From positions 1 through 64,000 of the forward strand of contig NZ_SMCR01000008.1 of NCBI RefSeq assembly GCF_004343195.1: DNA of 64,000 nt, in the 5' to 3' direction. This DNA is from Biostraticola tofi (lineage in GTDB: Bacteria; Pseudomonadota; Gammaproteobacteria; Enterobacterales; Enterobacteriaceae). Below the pieces are notes generated by a model. It saw only the letters and a list, made by a program, of their open reading frames with translations, searched no databases and was not told the origin of the DNA. The position numbers were made by a program, and so were the translations under genes. This document shows positions 21,830 through 32,018 of this stretch, piece after piece. Each line of letters begins with the position of its first letter. Position 1 is the first letter of the stretch.

Positions 21830-21923
21830 TGAGCTCCTCCACTTTGCCGTGCTTCAGGGCGAGAAATGGCGCGGTATAGTCTGAAGTATAATCAGCATTG
21901 GCGGTTTCGCAGGGAGCAATGAA

Positions 21924-21932
21924 GGGGGGGGG
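21924..21932. repeat. Run of nine G in the yhfG-ppiA spacer
   Basis: A 9-base G homopolymer lies about 100 bp upstream of yhfG, in the region expected to carry its promoter. It may be slippage-prone or a sequencing weak point. Confidence 0.6.
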
Positions 21933-21950
21933 CAACAGCCAGAAGACAAT

Positions 21951-21980
21951 GAAACGTGAGAAAGGCCGCAAAGCCTTTCT
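21951..21980 (-). terminator. Possible terminator of ppiA
   Basis: An 8-bp stem AGAAAGGC / GCCTTTCT with a 6-nt loop (21959-21980) lies about 65 bp beyond the ppiA stop. The T residues are within the stem, and the tail CACGTTTC is only partly T-rich. Confidence 0.4.
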
Positions 21981-22025
21981 GGACGTTAGCAGAAGGAAGG
22001 CAGGCCAATCATCGGGCCTATCATT

Positions 22026-22059
22026 ATCAGGGCATGATTTTCATCAGGGCATGATTTTC
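22026..22059. repeat. 17-bp perfect tandem duplication at the ppiA stop codon
   Basis: The 17-base unit ATCAGGGCATGATTTTC occurs twice back to back (22026-22042 and 22043-22059). One copy encodes the last residues and stop of ppiA; the second lies directly after the stop. The protein end is unaffected. Confidence 0.85.
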
Positions 22060-22616
22060 GCCGACAGGATGACGATAGGTTTTACCGGCACATTCTGATA
22101 AGGCCCCACATTTTTGGTAGGTACCTGGGCTATTTTGTCGACCACGTCGATGCCTTTGACAATCTTGCCGAACACCGCATAGCCAAAATCACGCTGCCCA
22201 TGGTCAAGAAACGCGTTATCCGCTACGTTTAAAAAGAACTGGCTGGTGGCACTGTCTTTATCAGCGGTACGGGCCATGGAAATCGTGCCGCGTGTATTAC
22301 GTAATCCATTGTCGGCTTCGTTTTTTATCGGCGGCCGGGTTTGCTTTTGTGACATATCTTCCGTGAAACCACCGCCCTGAACCATAAAGCCGGGTATGAC
22401 GCGGTGAAAAATAGTGTTGTTATAAAAACCGCTGTTAACGTACTCGACAAAATTCTGGCTGGAAACCGGCGCTTTTTGATTATCCAGCGCTAATTCGATA
22501 TTGCCGGCGGAGGTGGTCAGCAGAACATGGGTCTCCTGAGGTGCGGCAATGGCGGATGAAGACATCATGGCAAGGGCGACAACGGTCGCAGCGGTTGCCA
22601 ATGTTCGTTTCAGCAT
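22044..22616 (-). CDS. ppiA: Periplasmic cyclophilin PpiA (peptidyl-prolyl isomerase A)
   Basis: Proline isomerase that assists protein folding in the periplasm. The 190-residue protein starts with a signal peptide (about residues 1-24, ending SSSAIAA). The cyclophilin core follows with the catalytic block [16 protein letters not shown], then GTISMART and [14 protein letters not shown]. Length equals E. coli. A perfect CpxR box in the upstream region agrees with its known membership of the Cpx envelope-stress regulon. Confidence 0.97.
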   Translation of the reverse strand: MLKRTLATAATVVALAMMSSSAIAAPQETHVLLTTSAGNIELALDNQKAPVSSQNFVEYVNSGFYNNTIFHRVIPGFMVQGGGFTEDMSQKQTRPPIKNEADNGLRNTRGTISMARTADKDSATSQFFLNVADNAFLDHGQRDFGYAVFGKIVKGIDVVDKIAQVPTKNVGPYQNVPVKPIVILSAKIMP

Positions 22617-22692
22617 GAAAGGATCCTTCTTTGAAAGATAAGTCGCAGGGAGCGATTAGATTCTAAAGAGCGTCTATGCCTAACGCTACCCA

Positions 22693-22707
22693 TTTACCTA
22701 TTTTTAC
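22693..22707 (-). promoter_or_regulatory. CpxR box upstream of ppiA
   Basis: The minus strand reads GTAAA-N5-GTAAA (22693-22707), an exact match to the CpxR consensus, 77 bp before the ppiA ATG. The rest of the 320-bp ppiA-tsgA divergent region (22617-22936) is AT-rich with no other site recognised. Confidence 0.65.
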
Positions 22708-22936
22708 GTAATTCAGCGCGGAAAACGCCTCTAGCCGCAAAATTGCTACCCGTTACACCATGACAAAATAAGCTAAACCGACATTACGTTTATGTCTTAA
22801 TTTCGGAATACGCCGAAGGTAAACCATTACTTGCTCATAGGGCCATGATACCATTTGGGTTCGTTTGGGAAGAACTCATTTACCCTTTAACAGCAAAGGG
22901 TGAAGCGGTCATTTGTTTCTTTTGAACAGGCCTATT

Positions 22937-24118
22937 ATGACTAACAGTAATCGACTGCGTTTAACATGGATCAGCTTTTTTTCATATGGACTAACTGGAG
23001 CTTTGGTTATTATCACCGGAATGGTGCTCAGTAATATTGCTGAATATTTTCAGTTGCCGGTTTCCAGCATGAGTAACACCTTTACCTTTCTGAACGCCGG
23101 CATTTTGATAGCCATTTTCCTCAATGCCTGGCTTATGGAAATAATTCCGCTTAAAAAGCAGTTGATCGCCGGCTTTGTGCTGATGCTGCTGGCAATAGCC
23201 GGACTGATGAGCGGCAATAACCTGGCCGTGTTCTCCCTGTCGATGTTCATATTGGGTGTGGTAAGCGGCATTACCATGTCGATAGGCACCTTCCTGATAA
23301 CGTATTTGTATGAAGGGCGCCAGCGCGGATCCCGGCTGCTGTTCACCGATTCGTTCTTCAGCATGGCCGGCACGCTGTTTCCCATCCTGGCCGGCGTGCT
23401 GCTGGCACGGCATATTCAATGGTACTGGGTGTATGCCTGCATCGGCATCCTGTATGTGGCGATTTTTATCCTGACGCTGATATCCGATTTTCCGATTCTG
23501 GGTAAAAAACCGGGTACGGCGATGAACAAAGAGGCGCCAGTCAAAGAAAAATGGGGAATGGGGGCCCTGCTGCTGGCAATTGCCGCTCTGTGCTATATTC
23601 TCGGCCAGCTTGGCTTCATCGCCTGGGCCCCCCAGTACGTGACCGGCACCTTCGGCATGGATATCCAGCAGGCAGGAGGTTTGGTCGGCAATTTCTGGAC
23701 CGCCTATATGGTCGGCATGTGGGTATTCAGCGCGGTATTGCGCTTTACCGATCTGCAGCGCATCGTGACGATCCTGGCGGGCTTGTCGGCAATCCTGATG
23801 TACCTGTTCCTGGCCTCCGGCGAGGCAACTCATCTGCACTACTATCTGCTGGCTCTGGGCTTTGTCTCCAGCGCAATCTATACCACTATCATTACCCTGG
23901 GCTCTCAGCAGACCCGCGTGACCTCGCCAAAGCTGGTCAACTTTATTCTGACCTGCGGCACCATCGGCACCATGCTGACTTTCGTGGTCACCAGTCCTAT
24001 CGTGTCGACCTATGGCCCCAAAGCGGCGCTTTACACCGCCAACGGACTCTACCTGACGGTGTTTGTTCTATGCCTGCTGCTGGGTTTCGTCACCCGACAT
24101 CGCCAGCATAGCCTCTAA
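22937..24118 (+). CDS. tsgA: Major-facilitator membrane protein TsgA
   Basis: Twelve-helix MFS protein of 393 residues, identical in length to E. coli TsgA, which is named for a selenite-responsive phenotype in Salmonella; its substrate is unknown. The start at 22937 ([21 protein letters not shown]) has ACAGG upstream; the ORF to 22913 is not conserved. MFS-like blocks include GIVSGIT-type [20 protein letters not shown] and [15 protein letters not shown]. In E. coli nirBDC-cysG follows; here it does not. Confidence 0.93.
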   Translation: MTNSNRLRLTWISFFSYGLTGALVIITGMVLSNIAEYFQLPVSSMSNTFTFLNAGILIAIFLNAWLMEIIPLKKQLIAGFVLMLLAIAGLMSGNNLAVFSLSMFILGVVSGITMSIGTFLITYLYEGRQRGSRLLFTDSFFSMAGTLFPILAGVLLARHIQWYWVYACIGILYVAIFILTLISDFPILGKKPGTAMNKEAPVKEKWGMGALLLAIAALCYILGQLGFIAWAPQYVTGTFGMDIQQAGGLVGNFWTAYMVGMWVFSAVLRFTDLQRIVTILAGLSAILMYLFLASGEATHLHYYLLALGFVSSAIYTTIITLGSQQTRVTSPKLVNFILTCGTIGTMLTFVVTSPIVSTYGPKAALYTANGLYLTVFVLCLLLGFVTRHRQHSL

Positions 24119-24125
24119 GTCCCTT

Positions 24126-24166
24126 CCCTGCCCGCTGACTCCTTGCGAGAGATGGGCAGGGTTCCC
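24126..24166 (+). terminator. Possible terminator of tsgA
   Basis: CCCTGCCC (24126-24133) and GGGCAGGG (24154-24161) form an 8-bp stem with a 20-nt loop, followed by TTCCCC. It is just past the tsgA stop; the poor T tail keeps confidence modest. Confidence 0.4.
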
Positions 24167-24188
24167 CTGCTTTCCATGAATGGCCGAC

Positions 24189-24449
24189 TCAAAATGGTGG
24201 ATAGCTGCCGCCTATGATGTGCCTGAAGCGATCACTGTCAGCCAGTTGAATATCTTCACGCTTTAACCCGATATCTTTTAATTGACTGTCATTGAGCGCC
24301 AGCAGCAGGTTTTTGTTCTTTCGAAAGGCGCGCCAGGCTGAAAGCCGGTTGAGCCATAGCGTCAGAAAAAAAAGCCTGGGTTTATTTTGCTGCTCCAGGC
24401 TGCAGGTCTGCCGTAGCGTATCGATACCGTTCAAAGGCGGATTTTTCAT
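24189..24449 (-). CDS. Small DUF1127 (YjiS-like) protein
   Basis: An 86-residue basic protein whose residues about 31-72 match the DUF1127 pattern: LWLNRLSAWRAFRKNKNLLL, then LNDSQLKDIGLKREDI. The N-terminal 30 residues are unrelated. Some DUF1127 proteins bind RNA or influence phosphate and RNA metabolism in other bacteria, but the function here is unknown. It is divergent from the MocR-type gene, 169 bp apart, and the two may share control. No such gene lies at this place in E. coli. Confidence 0.8.
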   Translation of the reverse strand: MKNPPLNGIDTLRQTCSLEQQNKPRLFFLTLWLNRLSAWRAFRKNKNLLLALNDSQLKDIGLKREDIQLADSDRFRHIIGGSYPPF

Positions 24450-24618
24450 GATAGTTCCTCATCAATTAGGGTTTAACCATCATGTAACATTCAACCGGCT
24501 ACCGTACAGATTCAGAAAAGAATAATTTTCTCCATACAGATTGCCCAATTCAGCTCTGTACTGCTACTATATCCGCCAATCTGTATTGTTTTTTTCTTGA
24601 ACCGCGTATGGGGGCAGT

Positions 24619-26043
24619 ATGACGCGCTATTACCGGCTGGCCGATATAATCGGCGAACGCATAGAGCAGGGCCTGTACCAGTGCGGTCAGCGGCTTCCTT
24701 CGGTGCGATCCCTTAGTCAGGAACATGAAGTCAGTATCAGCACCGTGCAGCAGGCTTACCGGGTATTGGAACAGCGTCAACTGGTCGAGCCCCGGCCCAA
24801 ATCAGGCTATTTTGTCAGTCAGAAACACGACCTTCCTGCCTTGCCCGCCATGTGCCGCCATGCTCAGCGACCAGTGGAGATTTCCCAGTGGGATTTGGTG
24901 CTTAATCAGCTTCAGGGCCGGGCACAGGGCGTCACCCAGCACATGGGCATGGGCATTCCGGATGTGACGGTACCCAGCCTGAAGCCGCTGACAAAATATC
25001 TGAGCCGTATCGCGCTTAATACCGATCTGAGCAGCCTGAACTATGATGAAATCAGCGGTTCTCTCAGCCTGCGCGAACAGATTTCACGCCTGCTGGTGGA
25101 CAGCGGCAGCCATATCTCCCCGGACGGTATCATGGTGACCACCGGCTGCCATGAGGCACTGTCGATAGCCATTCATGCGCTTTGCCAGCCGGGGGATATT
25201 ATCGCGGTTGATTCGCCCAGTTTTCACGGTGTAACCCAAATCCTGAAGGGATTTGGCATGAAGGCGCTGGAGATCCCGACCGATCCGCTGACTGGCATCA
25301 GCCTGGATGCCCTGTCCCTGGCGCTGGAACAGTGGCCGATTAAAGCCATACAGCTAACGCCAAACTGTAATAATCCCCTGGGTTACATCATGCCGGATGC
25401 GCATAAACAGGCCCTGCTGACACTGGCGCAGCGCTATGACACACCGATTATTGAAGACGATGTGTATGCTGACCTGGCTTACCACTATCCGCGCCCCAGG
25501 ACCATCATGTCATTTGACGAGGACGGACGGGTATTGCTTTGCAGCTCGTTCTCAAAGACGCTGGCACCGGGGCTGCGGGTTGGCTGGATAGCACCTGGTC
25601 GCTATATGGATCAGGTGATACATATGAAATACATCGGCACCGGCGCTACTGCTACCCAGCCGCAGCTGGCGGTAGCGGAGTTTATCCGGCGCGGCGATTA
25701 CCATAAGCATCTGCGTGCCGTCCGCACCCGTTACCAGTTGAATCGCGACATTATGACCGACTGGATTTGTGCCTATTTCCCGAAGGCATCAAGGGTCAGC
25801 CGCCCGCAGGGCGGTTTTGTGCTGTGGATAGAAATGCCCGAACGTTTTGATAGCCTGCGTCTCAATCGGCAATTGGAGGGAAGCGGCATCAAGGTGGCCG
25901 TCGGGCCGGTATTTTCCGCTTCGGGAAAATACCGCAACTGTATCCGTATCAGCTATGCCCGCCCGCTCACCGCTGAGGTCGAAGCGGCGATAAAGCACAT
26001 CGGTAAGTTGATGCAGCAACAGATGGACGAATTCACTGCCTGA
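24619..26043 (+). CDS. MocR-type GntR regulator with aminotransferase domain (YdcR-like)
   Basis: A 474-residue fusion of an N-terminal GntR winged helix (about 1-70: [20 protein letters not shown]) to a fold-type-I aminotransferase domain (about 105-465). The PLP lysine is Lys313 in [15 protein letters not shown], and the cofactor-contact segments NYDEISGS and [10 protein letters not shown] are present. It resembles E. coli YdcR, but its effector and targets are unknown. The last 11 bp overlap the end of codA, read the opposite way, so control of codA is conceivable but unproven. Confidence 0.9.
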   Translation: MTRYYRLADIIGERIEQGLYQCGQRLPSVRSLSQEHEVSISTVQQAYRVLEQRQLVEPRPKSGYFVSQKHDLPALPAMCRHAQRPVEISQWDLVLNQLQGRAQGVTQHMGMGIPDVTVPSLKPLTKYLSRIALNTDLSSLNYDEISGSLSLREQISRLLVDSGSHISPDGIMVTTGCHEALSIAIHALCQPGDIIAVDSPSFHGVTQILKGFGMKALEIPTDPLTGISLDALSLALEQWPIKAIQLTPNCNNPLGYIMPDAHKQALLTLAQRYDTPIIEDDVYADLAYHYPRPRTIMSFDEDGRVLLCSSFSKTLAPGLRVGWIAPGRYMDQVIHMKYIGTGATATQPQLAVAEFIRRGDYHKHLRAVRTRYQLNRDIMTDWICAYFPKASRVSRPQGGFVLWIEMPERFDSLRLNRQLEGSGIKVAVGPVFSASGKYRNCIRISYARPLTAEVEAAIKHIGKLMQQQMDEFTA

Positions 26044-27316
26044 AACTGACTTTTTCGGCTTTTTCCAGATAGATCATCGATTGACTGGGCGGCGTTTCGC
26101 TAATAAGCCGACCTTGGCGAATCACATAACGTGGCGCCGTCTGCCGCCTTACGGCATCAAAACCATTTTCTGCCGGTAGTATCACCAGATTGGCTTCATG
26201 GCCGCTTTTGATGCCGTAATGTTCCAGGTTCATGGTTTTGGCACTGTTAGAGGTAATCAGATTCAGCCCTTGGTTTATTTGCTCGTAGCCCATCAACTGG
26301 CAGACATGCAGTCCCATATGCAGTACCTGGAGCATATTGCCGGTGCCTAGCGGATACCAGGGGTCGAAGACGTCATCGTGACCAAAGCAGACGTTGATAC
26401 CGGCTTCCAGCATCTCTTTTACCCGTGTCACGCCGCGGCGTTTGGGATAATCGTCAAACCTGCCTTGCAGATGGATATTGACCAGCGGATTGGCGACAAA
26501 GTTGATGCCCGATAATTTCAGCAGTCGGAACAGCCGGGCGGTATAGGCTCCATTATAGGAATGCATCGCTGTGGTATGGCTTGCGGTTACTCTGGCGCCA
26601 AGACCATCGCGATGAGCCAGGGCGGCGACCGTTTCGACAAAACGTGATTGTTCGTCATCAATTTCATCGCAATGCACGTCAATCAAACGTTGGTATTTAT
26701 CGGCCAGCGCAAATGCCTTGTGAAGTGATTCGATGCCGTACTCACGGGTGAACTCGAAATGCGGAATAGCCCCCACCACATCTGCGCCCATCCTCAGCGC
26801 TTCTTCCAGCAGGGCCTCTCCTTGAGGATAGGAAAGAATGCCCTCCTGGGGAAAGGCCACCAGTTGCAATTCGACCCAGGGAGCAACCTCCCGTTTCACT
26901 TCAAGCATTGCCTTCAGGGCGGTCAGCGACGGATCGGAGACATCCACATGGCTGCGCACGTGCTGAATGCCATTGGCGATTTGCCATTTCAGCGTCTGCC
27001 AGGCCCGAGCCTTGACATCTTCAACCGTCAGGCTGGCCTTTCTCTCTGCCCAGCGGGCAATCCCTTCAAACAGAGTACCGGATTGATTCCAATGGGGATC
27101 GCCGGCGGTCTGAGTGGTATCAAGATGAATATGAGGCTCAACAAAGGGCGGTACCGCCAGCCCGCCGCCCCCATCCAAGACTTCGGGGCTGTCGGGCTGC
27201 CCCTGGTTCTGCGGCGCCAGCTGGCGGATTTTGCCGTTCTCTATAGTTATCTGCCATAAACCTTCCCGCCACGGCAGGCGGACATGGGTGATAGTTTGCA
27301 GGGGTGGCTTGGGCAC
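26033..27316 (-). CDS. codA: Cytosine deaminase
   Basis: Amidohydrolase that converts cytosine to uracil for pyrimidine salvage. The 427-residue protein equals E. coli CodA in length and aligns without gaps as remembered. Metal and catalytic residues are present: His62 and His64 in PHIHLDTTQ, His215 and Glu218 in [12 protein letters not shown], His247 in [11 protein letters not shown], Asp314 in FGHDDVFDP. In E. coli it is co-transcribed with the permease codB; no codB is present on either side here. It stands alone, tail-to-tail with the MocR-type regulator. Confidence 0.96.
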   Translation of the reverse strand: MPKPPLQTITHVRLPWREGLWQITIENGKIRQLAPQNQGQPDSPEVLDGGGGLAVPPFVEPHIHLDTTQTAGDPHWNQSGTLFEGIARWAERKASLTVEDVKARAWQTLKWQIANGIQHVRSHVDVSDPSLTALKAMLEVKREVAPWVELQLVAFPQEGILSYPQGEALLEEALRMGADVVGAIPHFEFTREYGIESLHKAFALADKYQRLIDVHCDEIDDEQSRFVETVAALAHRDGLGARVTASHTTAMHSYNGAYTARLFRLLKLSGINFVANPLVNIHLQGRFDDYPKRRGVTRVKEMLEAGINVCFGHDDVFDPWYPLGTGNMLQVLHMGLHVCQLMGYEQINQGLNLITSNSAKTMNLEHYGIKSGHEANLVILPAENGFDAVRRQTAPRYVIRQGRLISETPPSQSMIYLEKAEKVSFRQ

Positions 27317-27418
27317 GGATTACCTCGCTGTGTCATGGTCATGATTAATCCATAGCGTAAAGGCGCTGGAATAACAACCGGCAATCTTAAAAAGCGATGC
27401 TTCCAGGCCTTAAAGAGG

Positions 27419-27464
27419 TTAAAAAAAAACAGGGCGTCAGGCCATTACGCCTGACGCCCTGTTT
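27419..27464 (-). terminator. Strong terminator of the aroK-to-trpS operon
   Basis: A 14-bp perfect stem (27429-27442 / 27449-27462) with a 6-nt loop is followed on the minus strand by nine T. It lies about 30 bp after the trpS stop and closes the operon. Confidence 0.93.
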
Positions 27465-27494
27465 GACAGTGCACGATAGCAGCCAAGGCGGTTA

Positions 27495-28499
27495 TCAGCA
27501 GCGGGCGACCATCCCCACGGCATCATAAACCCTGGCCAGGGTGGCAGCGGCGCGCTGCCCGGCTTTGTCCGCCCCGTCGCGCAATACCTGATGCAGGAAA
27601 GCTTCATCGTTGCGCAGCTGATGATAGCGCGCCTGGAAATCGACCAGCATAGCTGACACCGCATCAGCGACTTCGGTCTTCAGATGGCCGTACATTTTGC
27701 CTTCGAATTCGCGCTCCAGCTGTGCGATAGGTTTACCGTTTACCCCGCTCAGTATATCCAGCAGATTGGAAACGCCCGGCTTGTTGGCGGTATCGTAGCG
27801 CACCATCGGCGGCTCTTCTGAATCGGTAACCGCACGCTTAAGCTTTTTGACTACCGATTTTGGGTCTTCCAGCAGAGTGATGACATTATTGCGGTTATCA
27901 TCCGACTTGGACATTTTCTTGTTCGGCTCAAGCAGCGACATGATGCGGGCGCCGGACTTGGGAATAAATGGCTCAGGGATGGTAAAAATCGGGCCATAGA
28001 GACTGTTGAAGCGCTGGGCGATATCGCGGGAAAGTTCAAGATGCTGTTTCTGGTCTTCGCCAACCGGCACTTGCTGGGTTTGATAGAGTAAAATATCGGC
28101 AGCCATTAATACCGGATAATCGAACAGCCCGGCATTGATGTTCTCCGCATAACGGGAGGATTTATCCTTGAACTGCGTCATGCGGCTGAGTTCGCCAAAA
28201 TAGGTGTAGCAATTTAGCAACCAGCCGAGCTGGGTATGCTCCGGAACATGAGACTGGACGAAAATGGTGCTTTTTTCCGGGTCGATGCCGCATGCCAGAT
28301 AAAGGGCCACCAGGTCCAGCGTCGCTTTGCGCAGTTTTTGTGCATCCTGACGGACGGTGATTGCGTGCAGATCGACGATGCAGTAGATACAGTCATAGTC
28401 GTTTTGCATATTCACCCACTGACGCAGCGCACCCATGTAATTGCCGATGGTCAATTCACCTGATGGCTGCGCGCCGCTGAAAACGATGGGCTTACTCAT
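27495..28499 (-). CDS. trpS: Tryptophanyl-tRNA synthetase
   Basis: Class-I synthetase that charges tRNA-Trp in the cytoplasm. The 334-residue protein (E. coli 334) has the HIGH-equivalent TIGN at 17-20 and KMSKS at 195-199. One base separates the gph stop from its ATG (TAACATG), so translation is likely coupled. It is the last gene of the aroK-aroB-damX-dam-rpe-gph-trpS operon. Confidence 0.98.
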   Translation of the reverse strand: MSKPIVFSGAQPSGELTIGNYMGALRQWVNMQNDYDCIYCIVDLHAITVRQDAQKLRKATLDLVALYLACGIDPEKSTIFVQSHVPEHTQLGWLLNCYTYFGELSRMTQFKDKSSRYAENINAGLFDYPVLMAADILLYQTQQVPVGEDQKQHLELSRDIAQRFNSLYGPIFTIPEPFIPKSGARIMSLLEPNKKMSKSDDNRNNVITLLEDPKSVVKKLKRAVTDSEEPPMVRYDTANKPGVSNLLDILSGVNGKPIAQLEREFEGKMYGHLKTEVADAVSAMLVDFQARYHQLRNDEAFLHQVLRDGADKAGQRAAATLARVYDAVGMVARC

Positions 28500-28500
28500 G

Positions 28501-29199
28501 TTATACGTCCTGATTAGCTAAAGATGACAACCCGAGAATGGGCAGAAGATCGGTAAAACGATCGAGGACATAGTCTGGTTCACTCAATGCGATCGCTTCG
28601 CCATAGTTATAGCCATAGGTCAGACCGACCGACGGGCAACCGGCCGACCTGGCGGCCATGATATCATTACGTGAATCACCGACGAACAGCAACTGATCGA
28701 CATACAGCCCCAATGTGCCAAGCACCAGATACAGCGGCGCCGGATGCGGCTTCTTCGCCACCACATCATCACCGCCGATAATCAATGAAAAATAGCGGTC
28801 GATATTCAACGATGCCAGCAGCGGAGCGACAAACGGGGTTGGCTTATTGGTGACTACCGCCATCGGCAGGTGCAGGCTCGCCAGTTGCGCCAGCGTCCGT
28901 TCAACGCCTGGGAATAGGGTGCTGCCGGCGTCCACCGTATCGGCATAATGCCGGTCAAAGCGCTGGCGGGTCTGCAACTGCTGTTGCGGGTCTGGCTCGA
29001 CGCCAGCCCAGGCGAGGGCGCGCTCGACCAAAATATCGGCACCGTTGCCTATCCAGGTAGACACTCTTTGCTGGCCTGGAGCCGGGAAGCCCAGTTCGGT
29101 CAGGGTCAGGTCCATGGCACGGCTGAGACCGGGTGCGCTGTCTATCAGAGTGCCGTCGAGATCAAATGCCAGACCGCGTATCGTTTCAAGATTGGCCAT
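28501..29199 (-). CDS. gph: Phosphoglycolate phosphatase
   Basis: HAD-family phosphatase that removes 2-phosphoglycolate formed during repair of oxidised DNA ends. The ATG at 29199 has AGGAG six bases upstream and gives 232 residues starting [17 protein letters not shown]; an in-frame GTG at 29220 lies inside rpe. HAD motif I is DLDGT (13-17), motif [10 protein letters not shown], motif [13 protein letters not shown] and FVGDSRNDI. It overlaps the end of rpe by 14 bp. E. coli Gph is longer (252) because of an insert in the cap region. Confidence 0.95.
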   Translation of the reverse strand: MANLETIRGLAFDLDGTLIDSAPGLSRAMDLTLTELGFPAPGQQRVSTWIGNGADILVERALAWAGVEPDPQQQLQTRQRFDRHYADTVDAGSTLFPGVERTLAQLASLHLPMAVVTNKPTPFVAPLLASLNIDRYFSLIIGGDDVVAKKPHPAPLYLVLGTLGLYVDQLLFVGDSRNDIMAARSAGCPSVGLTYGYNYGEAIALSEPDYVLDRFTDLLPILGLSSLANQDV

Positions 29200-29869
29200 T
29201 GGCGACTCCTGCCAGTTCACGCTTCATGTCGCTTATCACCGATTGATAGTTTTCATGACCAAAAATGGCTGAACCGGCGACAAACATATCCGCGCCGGCG
29301 GCGGCGATAGCGCCGATATTGTCTACCTTGACCCCGCCGTCGATTTCCAGGCGAATATCCAGGCCGCTGTCGTCGATAATACGGCGCGCCTGACGGAGTT
29401 TGTCCAGCGTGCCGGGAATAAACGACTGGCCACCAAAGCCGGGATTGACCGACATCAGCAATATGACGTCGATTTTATCCAGTACGTAGTCGAGATAGTT
29501 GAGCGACGTGGCCGGATTAAACACCAGGCCGGCTTTACAGCCATGATCGCGTATCAGTTGCAGGGAGCGGTCCACATGTGCAGAGGCTTCGGGATGAAAG
29601 GTAATATAGCTGGCCCCTGCCGCGGCGAAATCCGGGATCAGGCGGTCAACTGGCTTGACCATCAGATGAACGTCTATCGGTGCGGTGATGCCATAATCGC
29701 GCAGGGCTTTTAATACCATCGGCCCCATAGTGAGGTTGGGCACGTAGTGGTTGTCCATGACATCAAAATGCACCACGTCACCGCCGGCTGCCAGGACTCG
29801 GGCGGTATCCTCACCCAGGCGGGCAAAATCGGCCGAGAGGATGGAGGGGGCTATCAAGAAATTTTTCAT
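29186..29869 (-). CDS. rpe: Ribulose-phosphate 3-epimerase
   Basis: TIM-barrel enzyme interconverting ribulose 5-phosphate and xylulose 5-phosphate in the pentose phosphate pathway. The 227-residue protein has the metal/catalytic residues His34 and Asp36 in [14 protein letters not shown] and the second aspartate in [11 protein letters not shown]. It lies 29 bp after dam and overlaps gph, as in the E. coli dam operon. Confidence 0.97.
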   Translation of the reverse strand: MKNFLIAPSILSADFARLGEDTARVLAAGGDVVHFDVMDNHYVPNLTMGPMVLKALRDYGITAPIDVHLMVKPVDRLIPDFAAAGASYITFHPEASAHVDRSLQLIRDHGCKAGLVFNPATSLNYLDYVLDKIDVILLMSVNPGFGGQSFIPGTLDKLRQARRIIDDSGLDIRLEIDGGVKVDNIGAIAAAGADMFVAGSAIFGHENYQSVISDMKRELAGVANGQS

Positions 29870-29898
29870 CCGCTGCTCCAGTGATTAGTGTGTAAAGT

Positions 29899-30735
29899 TC
29901 AGCTATCGGTTTTTCCGGGATAGTGAAAAAGCGCCAGCAGTTCGTTGACGCTGCTGCGGCCCAGGGTATTGCGGCTGATGGTGCGGCGCACCTTGACCTC
30001 ATGCAGTTGCGCCTGCCGGTACCATTGGCGGGTTTCAGGCGTATCATGATTGGAAATCAGTACCGGTACCTGGGCAGCGCCGCTGGCCAGCTGGTAGGCC
30101 TGGACTGCCAGATCCTGCTGCTCCACTTGGCTGAAACTGTTGGTATGGTAAGCCGTGAAATTTGCCGTTGCCGAAAGCGGTACATAAGGCGGATCGCAAT
30201 AGACCACTGAACCTGATGGCGCATTGGACAACGTCTTGCTGTAGGGTTCACAGACGAAAATTGCCCGTTGCGCCTTGTCCGCAAACCGATACAGTTCGGT
30301 TTCCGGAAAATAAGGTTTTTTGTAGCGGCCGAAGGGAACGTTGAACTCCCCTCTCAGATTGTAGCGGCACAGCCCATTGTAGCAATGGCGATTGAGATAG
30401 AGAAACAACAGCGCGCGGCGGTAATCATCGGTGCAGAGATTGAACTCGGTACGATAAAGATAGAACACATGCGCCTGGTTGGCTTCATCATCAAACAACA
30501 GGCGGGCATCGCGGATAAACTCTAGGTGCCGCTCTTTTACGATCCCATAGAGGTTGATGAGATCGCGGTTGATATCAGCAAGAATATAGCGATCATAGTC
30601 GGTATTGAGGAACACCGATCCGGCGCCGACAAAGGGCTCGATAAGGCAATCCCCCGCCGGCAGATGGCGGCGGATGTCCTCAATCAGCGGGTACTTGCCG
30701 CCAGCCCATTTTAAAAACGCGCGGTTCTTCTTCAT
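29899..30735 (-). CDS. dam: DNA adenine methyltransferase (GATC)
   Basis: Methylates adenine in GATC, marking strands for mismatch repair and timing replication initiation. The 278-residue protein equals E. coli Dam in length. The SAM motif is FVGAGSVFLN (35-44) and the catalytic motif DPPY is at 181-184. RSSVNELLALFHYP near the C terminus is the family end block. It lies 82 bp after damX in the conserved operon, and GATC methylation is therefore expected in this genome. Confidence 0.98.
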   Translation of the reverse strand: MKKNRAFLKWAGGKYPLIEDIRRHLPAGDCLIEPFVGAGSVFLNTDYDRYILADINRDLINLYGIVKERHLEFIRDARLLFDDEANQAHVFYLYRTEFNLCTDDYRRALLFLYLNRHCYNGLCRYNLRGEFNVPFGRYKKPYFPETELYRFADKAQRAIFVCEPYSKTLSNAPSGSVVYCDPPYVPLSATANFTAYHTNSFSQVEQQDLAVQAYQLASGAAQVPVLISNHDTPETRQWYRQAQLHEVKVRRTISRNTLGRSSVNELLALFHYPGKTDS

Positions 30736-30817
30736 GCCTTCAACTGTTACTCACACACTTTTTTGAGCCGCGAATTGTACCCTGTTTAATTAAACACATC
30801 AGTGCTTAATTCAGAGA

Positions 30818-31900
30818 CTATTTATTCTGGTCTTGTTTTACCTGGCCCACCTGCCGCGCCCACGGTTTTTTAGCCTGCACATCTGCCGGCAGTTGCGCTA
30901 CCGCGCTTTTTGCCTGCGAGGCGGTCGGGTAAACGCCGCTGACCAGGACATACCACGGCCTGCCGTCGCGACGGGTTTCGTACACCCAGTACTGGCTCAA
31001 CTGCTGTTTTTTCGCATAGGCATTCAGAGTAGCCGGCTGCGATGCGCTGCTGAGCTGCAAAGTATAGTAGCCTGAAGGCGCTGATTGTACTGCGCCGCCA
31101 GCGCTGGCTGTTGCTGATGATGCGCCAGCAGCTGGCACCGTCGGAGCAGCAGCGGCGGCCCGGTTGGCCGGAGCTTTGGCTGCCGGTGCGGCAGCACTGG
31201 CTGAGCGGCTGTTGCCGTTAGTCGCGCTCGGCACCATCGTTGTCGGCCGGTTCGATTTCGGCGTGGTGCTGGCAGGGGCCTTGTGAGCCGATTCTCTGGC
31301 TGAAGGCGCCACGGTCGCAGGTGCGGTAGGCAAAGTCGATGAGGCGCCCTGACGCGTCATTTGCGAGGACATGCCATTAACCCGGTCGCCCTGCTGAGAA
31401 AGCGCGTCGGTCATATTACCTGGTAATTCAATACGCTGCTGGCCGCTCGGCGTCGTTATTGGCGGTGCCTGGGTAGGACTGGAAGCGACCGGCGGCGCGC
31501 TGAGCTCCTGTGGCTGGGAAGGTTGGCCGTTGCTGCCGTTGACGGTGTTAGGCATGCCGGCATCAGGCACCGCACCGGGCGCGGTTAGCGCGCCGGACTG
31601 AGGAGCGTCCGGTGTCGGTGTGACGCTGTTGCCGCCCTCAGTGGTCTCGCCGGATAAGTTGATATTTTTCTCGCCGCCGGCCGCGTTGGTCGGCTGGCGT
31701 GGATCGCCCGAAGGCGTCGGCGATTTCAGCGCCGAACCGATACTGATAACCAGCAGCAGCAGTACCAGAATGCCGATACCGATCATCAGATGCTGCCTGG
31801 ACATGGCCACCTTGGGTACCGACGGCCCTTTACGCTGACGGGGGGCGCGGCGATCGCTGCTGTCCGGTCTCAGTTCGTCTTCCGATTTGAACTCATCCAT
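30818..31900 (-). CDS. damX: Cell-division protein DamX (SPOR domain)
   Basis: Inner-membrane septal protein that binds denuded peptidoglycan. A cytoplasmic N terminus (1-37) precedes one membrane helix (about 38-56, LMIGIGILVLLLLVISIGSA). A long periplasmic linker rich in Ala, Pro, Ser and Thr (about 57-272) follows, and the SPOR domain lies at about 276-352 (YYTLQLSSASQPATLNAYAK and WYVLVSGVYPT). At 360 residues it is shorter than E. coli DamX (428), the difference lying in the low-complexity linker. Operon position is conserved. Confidence 0.93.
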   Translation of the reverse strand: MDEFKSEDELRPDSSDRRAPRQRKGPSVPKVAMSRQHLMIGIGILVLLLLVISIGSALKSPTPSGDPRQPTNAAGGEKNINLSGETTEGGNSVTPTPDAPQSGALTAPGAVPDAGMPNTVNGSNGQPSQPQELSAPPVASSPTQAPPITTPSGQQRIELPGNMTDALSQQGDRVNGMSSQMTRQGASSTLPTAPATVAPSARESAHKAPASTTPKSNRPTTMVPSATNGNSRSASAAAPAAKAPANRAAAAAPTVPAAGASSATASAGGAVQSAPSGYYTLQLSSASQPATLNAYAKKQQLSQYWVYETRRDGRPWYVLVSGVYPTASQAKSAVAQLPADVQAKKPWARQVGQVKQDQNK

Positions 31901-31927
31901 ATATCACTCTCCGACCCAGAGAAGCAT

Positions 31928-31950
31928 CCCCGCGTCATTTTGACGCCGGG
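31928..31950 (-). other. mRNA hairpin in the aroB-damX spacer
   Basis: A 9-bp inverted repeat with one mismatch (CCCCGCGTC / GACGCCGGG, 5-nt loop) lies in the 118-bp spacer. No T-run follows, so it may be a stability or partial attenuation structure. Confidence 0.35.
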
Positions 31951-32018
31951 ACGGTTAAGGTAACAATGCATCCGGTCGCTGCCATATCCTGTGGATAGTC
32001 AAGGCTAGACGGACAGAT

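Noticed and set aside
22991-23839. 282-codon minus-strand ORF opposite tsgA
   Set aside because: His/Gln-rich composition typical of the reverse frame of a membrane-protein gene; no family match.
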